In this document: positions 17,785 to 26,500 of the stretch, piece by piece
Position numbering within the stretch: the stretch's first letter is position 1
Layout: every line of letters begins with the position of its first letter
From: Massilia sp. PAMC28688
GTDB lineage: Bacteria; Pseudomonadota; Gammaproteobacteria; Burkholderiales; Burkholderiaceae_D
DNA length: 64,000 bases
NCBI RefSeq assembly: GCF_019443445.1
Contig: NZ_CP080378.1
Span: 1,488,001 to 1,552,000, forward strand
Reading direction: 5' to 3'
Notes under the pieces: model-generated
Told to the model about the DNA's origin: nothing
Database searches by the model: none
What the model saw: only the letters and a program-made list of their open reading frames with translations
Position numbers and translations under genes: made by a program

Positions 17785-20271
17785 TTACTGGGTCGTCAGC
17801 GTCACGTCATCGATGATGAAGGAAGTCGGCACGGTCGATCCTTCCACGCCCAAAAAGTACAGGCTCACCGTCTGGCCCTTGTAGGCCGTGAGGCTGAAGC
17901 TCTTTTCCAGGAACGAGGTGCCCTTGTTCAGGTTGGAATACGTTGCCAGCGTGGCCAGGACGGTGCCGCTGGCATTGCGCACCTGGACCTTGAGCGTGTC
18001 GTAGGGGTTGGTGGTCGTCGTTTCGCTGGACGACACCTTGAGCCAGAACCGGAGCGTGGCGGAGGTCACGGTCGATGGAATCGTCACCTGCTGGTACAGC
18101 GAATCGGTGCGCGCCGTGCCGTAACCGTTCAGCCATGCCTTCCAGGTGCCACTGCGGGCGGCCTGGCCGCTGTCGTTGGTGATCACGCCGCTGGTCGCGG
18201 TCCAGGAGGTGCCGCCGGACTCGAAGCCGGGGTTAAGCACCAGCTGCTTGGTCACCGAGGTGGTGTTATTGACCGAGAAGCTCACTGGCGCCGACAGCGT
18301 GCTGTTGTTGGCCGCATCAAAGGCCTTGGCCGTCAGCGAATGGCTGCCATTGGTGAGCGTGGTCGAGTCAAGCGCCAGTGAGTAAGGCGCACTGGTGTCG
18401 GTCCCCTTGAGTACATTATCGACGTAGAACTCCACTTTCGACACGCCCACGTTGTCGCTCGCGGTGGCCGACAGCGTGATGGTGCCGCTGGTGCCACTCT
18501 GGCTGGCCGAGACGGTCGGCTTGGTGGTGTCGCCGCCGGTGGAACCGGTTTGCGTGACCCACACCGGGGCCGACCACAGGATCTTGCCGTCGCCCTGGGT
18601 TACCTTGGCGTAGTAATAGTGCTCGCCCACGGCCGGGGTGATGGTGGTATTGGCCGTGGCGGAGAGCTGGGTCGGCGTGCCGTTGCGGCCGGGTACACCT
18701 TCGACGATCGACACGGTCGCAGCGCTCTGGCCGGCAGTGTTGGCAAAGTTGGCCACCAGGTTGAGCGGACCGCTGTTGGTGAAGCGCTCGCCCATGATGC
18801 GGCCGTTCGCGGTCAGCACCAGCTGCGAGTTCTTGTCCATGGTCGCGAACACGCGGCGCGCCTTGAGCGCGTCGACAAAGCTGGCCTGTGTCAGCGGGGT
18901 ACCGTTGGGGATCAAAACGCCGGTGCGGTTGGTGTACGACGCGCCCCAGTTGGCGCAGTGGTTATCCTGGTTGGTGCTGAAGGCGATATGGAAACCGGCT
19001 TCCAGGGCCTTCTTGCAGCCGCTTTCGTAGGTGCTGCGACCAGTCTCGGTTTCGGTGGTGTTGGTGGAAAACGCGGATGTGTTGAGCACCTCGCACAGGA
19101 CCATGGCCTGGTCGCCGTCGGCGGTGTACCCAAGCGGCACACCGTTGACGAGGAACTGGCCGCTGCTGGCGGGATGGTTGAACTGGCCGATATAACCGCG
19201 CTGGCGCATCAGCGAGTACAGGCCCGCATAGTCGGTCTTGTCGGTGAAGGTATCACCGAGCAGCTGGCCGCTGCTGTTGTATTCCCAGTTCAGCAGTTCC
19301 GGCGAATTGAGGATGTTGAGGTGGCCGCCGTTGTTGATCACACCCCACTCCATGCCATACACGCCCAGGAAGTTGGGATTGGCTGCGTTGAAGCTAGCGG
19401 CTGCATTCAGGCCGGCCTGGTACAACGATTTGGCAGTGGTGGGACTGGCCGAGGTGTTGCTGCCGGAGGAGCCGTCGTACATGTGGTTGTGTTCCGACGT
19501 CATCAGGATGTCAAGTCCGCGGCCCTTGGCATAGGCAAATGCGTCGGCCGGTCCGTAGGGTGCGGCCAATGGCACCTGCGAGCCGGAACAGTTGTTGACG
19601 GCGCCGCCGCCATCGCTGTGATTGGTCTGGCTGTGCAGGTTCGCGAAATAGACGGTGTAGGGCAGCGAAGCGGGGGCCGGCGCCGACATCGCCACGGGCA
19701 TGCCATCGCCGGGCCGCGCCGCTGGCTTCGTGGTGGGCAGGGCATGAAAGGCCGGCATGGCAGGCTTGGCCACCGCACCAATCTGCAGGTCCCACGATTG
19801 TTCAATCACCGCTTCCGGCGCGGCGGCCAGGGTTTGCTCGACGCCGATCAGCGAACCGTCGGCCGCGCCCTGCGCCGGCGCTTCATTGGCCACCGCCTGC
19901 ATGCGCACCTGGTACACGCCGTCGGGAACGCTGACGCTGTCCGTACGGCCGGCCCAGCGCACCTTCACTTCCACCGCCTTTTTCACCAGCCGCTGCACGC
20001 CGGACCACTGCTTGACCACTTCTCCGGCCGGGCTGATGATTTCCAGCTTCCAGCTCACGTCCTGTGGTTTTTGGACGTAGGGATATTCAAAATCGAGGGT
20101 AAATGTGCGGGCATTCGTCTTCGCTTCCGCCTTGTCGGCCTTGTAGGGCACATGCAGGCTCGCTTCAAATTCGCGGTGGTCGAGTTCCGACGCAAAGCCG
20201 GCCGCGCTGGCAGTCAACGCCAGGAAAACTGCTACGTGTGGCAGGAGCTTTTTGATGTTGTTTTGTTGCAT
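17785..20271 (-). CDS. Secreted PHP-domain protein with Ig-like and jelly-roll domains
   Basis: Start at 20271 gives an 828-residue product with signal peptide (PHVAVFLALTASAAGFA). Residues about 205-540 form a PHP-type metal-dependent phosphoesterase-like domain: the HSQTNHSDGGG motif corresponds to HxH...SDG, TSEHNH gives further metal ligands, and later NHP and NQDNH follow. Next come an Ig-like repeat (about 620-715, KVEFYVDNVLKGTD with YSLALDST) and a C-terminal carbohydrate-binding-like jelly roll beginning LVLNPGFESG. The combination suggests an extracellular enzyme bound to a polymer. The reaction is unknown. The gene lies downstream of the glucan synthase on the same strand, 326 bases away. 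Confidence 0.8.
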   Translation of the reverse strand: MQQNNIKKLLPHVAVFLALTASAAGFASELDHREFEASLHVPYKADKAEAKTNARTFTLDFEYPYVQKPQDVSWKLEIISPAGEVVKQWSGVQRLVKKAVEVKVRWAGRTDSVSVPDGVYQVRMQAVANEAPAQGAADGSLIGVEQTLAAAPEAVIEQSWDLQIGAVAKPAMPAFHALPTTKPAARPGDGMPVAMSAPAPASLPYTVYFANLHSQTNHSDGGGAVNNCSGSQVPLAAPYGPADAFAYAKGRGLDILMTSEHNHMYDGSSGSNTSASPTTAKSLYQAGLNAAASFNAANPNFLGVYGMEWGVINNGGHLNILNSPELLNWEYNSSGQLLGDTFTDKTDYAGLYSLMRQRGYIGQFNHPASSGQFLVNGVPLGYTADGDQAMVLCEVLNTSAFSTNTTETETGRSTYESGCKKALEAGFHIAFSTNQDNHCANWGASYTNRTGVLIPNGTPLTQASFVDALKARRVFATMDKNSQLVLTANGRIMGERFTNSGPLNLVANFANTAGQSAATVSIVEGVPGRNGTPTQLSATANTTITPAVGEHYYYAKVTQGDGKILWSAPVWVTQTGSTGGDTTKPTVSASQSGTSGTITLSATASDNVGVSKVEFYVDNVLKGTDTSAPYSLALDSTTLTNGSHSLTAKAFDAANNSTLSAPVSFSVNNTTSVTKQLVLNPGFESGGTSWTATSGVITNDSGQAARSGTWKAWLNGYGTARTDSLYQQVTIPSTVTSATLRFWLKVSSSETTTTNPYDTLKVQVRNASGTVLATLATYSNLNKGTSFLEKSFSLTAYKGQTVSLYFLGVEGSTVPTSFIIDDVTLTTQ

Positions 20272-20574
20272 GGTTTTCCCCGGGTTGATGTGCATATATC
20301 GACAATTTATTCTCCTTACTTTGCATGACGACAATATGACGTACAAATTCGATTTGCCTTTCTTATTGAGACTAAATTGATATAAATTAACTAAAATGGA
20401 AGGGTGATTTCCAGAAGGAAATCGCACCAGCAGGGGCGCAAGCCAGGAGAGGCGTGACGCGCCAGATCGTTGCGATCCGAAACGTGCAGCAAAGAATTAT
20501 TTAACGTTGTTGTGGAAATGATGAAAATGTCCATAACAAGACATTCTCACCAATTCCAACAATAAATTAACAGC

Positions 20575-20590
20575 CCGGGCAGGCGCCCGG
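20575..20590 (-). terminator. Possible terminator of the glucan synthase gene
   Basis: A GC-only 6-bp stem (CCGGGC/GCCCGG, 4-base loop) sits 8 bases downstream of the stop at 20598. The following T-tract on the - strand is broken (TGTTAATTTATT), so termination strength is uncertain. Confidence 0.45.
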
Positions 20591-20597
20591 ACCGGGA

Positions 20598-23500
20598 TTA
20601 CGACGCCACTTGCAACTCCACGCGGTGGGTCATGCCGTCATCGACCATGGTGATGACATTGCCTTCGTGAGGGCTACCGTCGACCATCATGCCGGCCGCC
20701 GCGCCGCGGCTCACCACAATCGCGTACGTCGATCCGCGGTAGCGGTAGTCGAGCGCGAAGCCCGGCCAGTCTGCTGGCAAGTGCGGCGTGATGGTGAGGC
20801 GGTCACCGGCCAGGCTCACGCCCAGCAGGGACTCGACGATCAGGCGATACATCCAGCCCGACGAGCCGGTGTACCAGGTCCAGCCGCCGCGCCCGATGTG
20901 CGGCGAGACTGCGTACACGTCCGCTGCCACCACATACGGCTCCACCTTGTACAGCGCGGTCGCTTCAGGGGTGGACCCGTGATTGACCGGATTGATCATG
21001 CGCAGCAGCTCCCATGCGCGCTCGGTGTCGCCCATCTTGGCAAAGGCCATGGCGGTCCAGATGGCGGCGTGGGTGTACTGCCCGCCGTTCTCGCGCACGC
21101 CCGGCACATAGCCACGGATGTAGCCGGGATTGAGCACGCCGTCGTCAAACGGCGGATCGAGCAGCTGTATCAGGCCAAAGTCGCGCCGCACCAGGCGCTC
21201 GTCCACCGCCTTCATGGCCGACGCGGTACGGGTCTTGTCGGCCGCGCCCGAGATCACACCCCAGCTTTGCGAGATGGAGTCGATCTGGCATTCATCGTTG
21301 GTGTCGGACCCAAGCGGCGTGCCGTCATCAAAGTAGGCGCGCCGGTACCACTGGCCATCCCACGCGTTTTCCTCGACATTCCTGGCCAGTTTGGCCGCTT
21401 CCTCCAGGCAGAAGGTGGCAAAGGCCGGGTCCCCGTGCACGGTCGCCACTTCGGAGAAGCGCTGCAGGACTTCATAGGTGAAGAAGGCCAGCCATACGCT
21501 TTCGCCCTTGCCTTCGTTGCCCACGCGGTCCATGCCATCGTTCCAGTCGCAGGTGCCGATCAAGGGCAGGCCATGCACGCCAAAGCGCAGGCCGCGCTTG
21601 ATGGCGCGCACGCAGTGCTCGTACAGGTCGCCGCTCTGGCTGGAACGGTGCGGCATGTCGTAGTAGGACTCTTCTTCCTGGGTCAGCATGCGCCCTTCCA
21701 GGAAGGGTGCCACCTCTTTCAGCACGCCGCTGTCGCCGGTGCCGATGACGTAGCGGTGCGTTGCCAGCGGCAGCCACAGGAAGTCGTCCGAGCAGTGGGT
21801 GCGCACGCCCCGGTCCGACGGCGGATGCCACCAGTGCTGCACATCGCCTTCCACAAACTGGTGGGCGGCGCACAGCAGCAGGTGGTCGCGCAGCAGGTGT
21901 GGTTCGGTGTGGATCATGGCCATCGCGTCCTGCAACTGGTCGCGGAAGCCGAACGCGCCGCCGGACTGGTAGTAGCCGCTGCGCGCCCACAGGCGGCAGG
22001 CGATGGTCTGGTACATGAGCCAGCCGTTGGCGATGACGTCCATCGCGGGGTCCGGCGTCTGCACGCGGATCGCGCCGAGGGTGTGATCCCAGTGCTTGCG
22101 CACCTTGTCGAAAGCGTCGGCCGCGGCGGGGCTGCCGTTGTACTGCTGGATCACGCCGCTGGCATCGGCATTGCGGCGCCCGCCCACGCCAAGCATGAAC
22201 ACCAGCTGGCGCTCTTCGCCGGGCTGCAGTTCCAGCATGACCTGGATGGCCGCGCACGGGTCGAGCGCCGCGCCCATCTTGCCAGACAGGCGTGAACGGG
22301 TCATGGCGGCAGGATTGGCGAGCGTGCGGTTGCGGCCAATGAACTCGGTGCGGTCTGCCGTCACGGTGCGTGCAGGCGCGTCCACGTGGAAGAAGCCCAC
22401 GCGCCCCGTGAACTCGGTGTTGTAGGCATTGCGGGCAAAGACAGCGCCGCTGACCGGGTCAAGTTCAGACGTCACGTGCATGGACGACTTGTTGCGCAGG
22501 TCGCCCAGCACCCATTCCACATATCCGGTTGCCGACAGGCGGCGCGGAACGGTGCTGTCATTGCGCAGCTTGATGACCGAATACTTGATCGATGCGTCCA
22601 GCGCCACGAAGGTAATCAGCTCGCTGTGGATGCCCTCTTCCGCATGCTCGAAGATACTGTAGCCAAAACCGTGACGGGTGATGTATTCGCCATCCGTACG
22701 CACTGGCAGCGCGGTGGGCGACCAGAATTTGCCGGTGGCTTCATCGCGGATGTAGAACGTTTCACCGCTGCGGTCCGACACGGGATCGTTGTCCCACGGC
22801 GTGAGGCGGAATTCGTGCGCGTTTTCGGCCCAGGTATAAGCCTGTCCGCTCTCCGACACCACGCTGCCAAAATTGGGATTGGCCAGCACATTGACCCACG
22901 GCGCGGGCGTGCGCTTGGCGCCACTGGTGCGGATGATGTATTCGCGCCCATCCTGGCTGAAGCCCCCCATGCCATTATCGAGAATCACCTCGTAGTTCGG
23001 CATCGGCACGTCGGTGCGCAGCTGGTACGGCTCGCTGCGGCTGTCCACGGACAAAAGCGGCAGCCGGGTGAGGGCCGGTGTGGCGCGCTTGACCTGATCG
23101 GCCAGGGTGCCCTGGCTGTCGGACACGATGGCGCGTGCCACCGACTGCATCAGGATGCGGTCTTCCGGCGAGATCTGGTCGAGCAGGCGCACGAAAATGC
23201 CGCCTGGCCGGTCGATGGCCTGGGCATCGATGCCCGAGGCGATCAAGCCCATGATCTGGTCGTGCAGCGCCTGGCGGTAGCCCGACTGGTCTTCGTACCA
23301 GATCACCAGGTCCACCACCAGGCCCTTGAGGCGCCAGTAGGCGTGTGCCTGCACCATCTGGCGCGCCAGGTCGATGTTGGCCGGATCCTTGATCTGCATG
23401 AGCACAATCGGCAGGTCGCCAGAAATGGCGTACGCCCACAAGCCGGACTGGCCGCGGTTGTTGCGCGTCAGGATGGCGGCGTCGGCGCGCAGCGCGGCGT

Positions 23501-26500
23501 TCGGATAAATGACCATGCTGGCCAGGCGGCTGTACAGCTGCGCGTCCGACTCGCTTGCATTGAGCTGGCGCAGTACCACCTGGCTATGGGTCCATGCCAG
23601 TTCAAACACGCGGTCGGCCAGGTGGCGATCCTGATACTTGTCGATCAGGTGCAGCGCGGCTTCGCGCGTTTCGGTCATGCCCAGCACCACGTCAAGCGTG
23701 ACGGTTTCATCCGGCTCCAGCGTGACCTTGTAGCGGATAGCCGCCACCGGATCGAGCACCGAGCCCTCCATGCCGCCCAGCGCCTGTGGCTCCAGCATGG
23801 CGCGTGGTGCCACGGTGCTGTTGCCGCGGCCAAGGAAATCCGGCCGGCTCGTTTCAAACGACACATCCTGCAGCGCGCCGTCGTGAATGGTCATGAGGTT
23901 GAGCAGCCATGGCATCTGTTCGCCCTTGTGGCGCGGGCGGCGGGTGCACAGGATGGCATTTTCGTTGCGCAGGATTTCGGTCTGCACAAACAGCTTCTGG
24001 AACGCCGGGTGCGCCGAATCGGCGGCCGGTGGCGCCATCACCACCTCTGAATAACTGGTGAACTCGATAATCCGCCTGACCGACGACTTGTTGGTAATGC
24101 GCGTGCGGCGCATTTCAATGTCGTCTTCCGGCGAGACCACGATTTCGGTATGCAGGTCGATGCCGCGGTCGTGGCGGCGAAATTCCGCGCGACCTTCCGA
24201 GAAGATGACTTCATAGCTCTTCGGCTCCACCAGGGTCGGATGATAGGCAGTGGACCAGAAATGGCCGCTCTCCACATCGCGCACATAGCAGAAGCTGCCG
24301 TAGTCGTCGGAGGTGGTATCTTCGCGCCAGCGCGTCACCGCCAGGTCCTTCCAGCGGCTGTACGAACCACCGGCGCCGGTGACCATTACATGGTAGCGGC
24401 CATTGGAGAGCAGCTGCACATCCGGCTGCGCCGTGGTGGTCTGGGTAATCACACGCATCGGCGCGGCAGCTGCTTCCTGCGCCGGGGCGCGGATGGCCGC
24501 CAGTTCCGCAGTGTTGGAATAGAAGGCGCCTGCACGCGGCACGCGCTCCTGCAGCACCAGCATGGTGGCCTGGAACAGTGGATCGGCCTCGAAGCGGCGC
24601 TGCATCGGGCGGTCATGCAGCAGGTAGGAAATGGCGAGCAAGCCCATGCCCTGGTGGTGCGCCATGAAGGACTTGACGATGGCGAAGTTCTGGCCGCGCG
24701 GCAGGCGCGATGGCGTGTAGTCGATCGCTTCGTAGAAGCCGTGCTTGCCCATGAAACCCAGTTCGGCCATGCGCTGCAGGTTGGCCACGGCTTCTTCCGG
24801 CTTGACCATGAGGCTCATCATGGTGGCATATGGCGCGATGACCACGTCGTCGGCCAGGCCCCGCTTCATGCCGGTACCCGGCACGCCAAAGGCGCGGTAC
24901 TGGTAATTCATGGACGCGTCCACGGTGTTGTAGCCGGACTCCGAAATGCCCCACGGGATGTCGCGCTGGCGCGCATAGTCGATCTGCGCGTTGACGACCG
25001 AGTGGTAGGTCTGGTCGAGCAGCGTGTTTTTATAGGTCGGCATGACCAGCAGCGGCATGAGGTACTCGAACATCGAGCCACTCCATGACAGCAGCAGCTG
25101 CTCTCCGCCGACGATGCACAGCTGGCGGCCGAGGGCAAACCAGTGCTCCTGAGGGAACTGGCCCTGGGCAATGCCCACGAAGCTGCACAGCCGCACTTCG
25201 GACGCCAGCAGGTCGTAGCAGGCGGCATCCATGCGGCGGTCCGAGACGTTGTAGCCAATCGCAAGCAGGTCGGTCGTCTTGTTGTACAGGAAACGGAAAT
25301 CCATATTGGCGAAATCGCGCGCTTCCGCCGCGAGGCGCTCGATCTGTTCGATGCGGCGCGTGGCGCGCTCGCTGCCGCGCTCCACCAGCGCTGCCAGCAC
25401 CTGCTGGCGATCGCGTTCGGCCGGTGCCAGGTCGGTTACCGGGCTGCCCGCCAGGACAAACCCGGACAGCTCGCGCAGGGTCGGGATGCGGGTGAGACTC
25501 GAATCGAATACGTATTCCTGGGCCGACTGCATCCACGGCGCCAGTTCCATCAGCTCCGCATAGGCCACGCGGCACTGGTCGGCCAGCTTGTCGGCCCACC
25601 ACTGCAGGTTCGGTTCACCGGCCGGCAGCATGGACGCGATAATGGCATCGGCAGCACTTGACAGGCGGCGCAGCGCATCCACCGCGCCGGGCAGCGTATC
25701 GACGTGCTTGAGGCGGTCGGGCGCCAGTTCGGCGGACATTGCATCGATGGCGCTCTTGACGCCACCCGGCGCTTCGGCAGCATGTTCCTGCACCACGCGC
25801 AGCGTGATGGCGATGCCGTGCATGGTCTGGGGACTGACGATTGGCCGCTCGGCCAGGTCCTGCAGGCCGGGGGCCAGGGTGAGCAGGTGGCCGGCCAGGT
25901 TGCCGCTGTCAACCGCGGAAATGTAGCGCGGGTGCAGCGGTGCCAGGGTCTGGGTGTCGTACCAGTTGTAGAAGTGGCCCAGGTGGCGTTCCATGCGGCC
26001 CATGGTGCGCAATGTGTCTTCGCAGCGCTGCAGTACCTGGCCTGCGGTGATGAAACCGAAGTCCCACGCGGTCAGGTTGGCCAGCAGGCCCATGCCGATA
26101 TTGGTGGGCGAGGTGCGGTGGGCCACCACGCTCTTCGGATGCTCCTGCATGTTGTCGGGCGCGAGCCAGTTGTCTTCGGCGACCGAGAAGGTTTCAAAGA
26201 AGCTCCAGGTCTTGCGCGCCAGCGACTCCAGGAACACGGTCTGCGGGGACTCAAGCTGCGCCGCGTCGCGCGCCACCGGAAGGCTGATCCACCACGCAAT
26301 GGCGGGCGAGAGGAACCACAGCAGCAGTACCGGCACGGCTACCGGCATGGCTTCGGGCCGGTAAAGCTGCAGCAGGATGGCGGTGACGATGGCCAGCGCG
26401 GGGCCAATCCACATGGTGCGCACGTTACTGGCCAGGTCATTGGCCGAGCGGTGCATGCTCGACGCTTTCCACTCCAGCAGCTTGCGGCGCGATACCAGCA

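Noticed and set aside
18550..22295. Long + strand frames of 560-590 codons opposite the PHP-domain and glucan synthase genes
   Set aside because: They mirror GC-rich coding DNA on the other strand, have no recognisable domain and are rich in His/Arg/Gly, the usual signature of antisense shadows.
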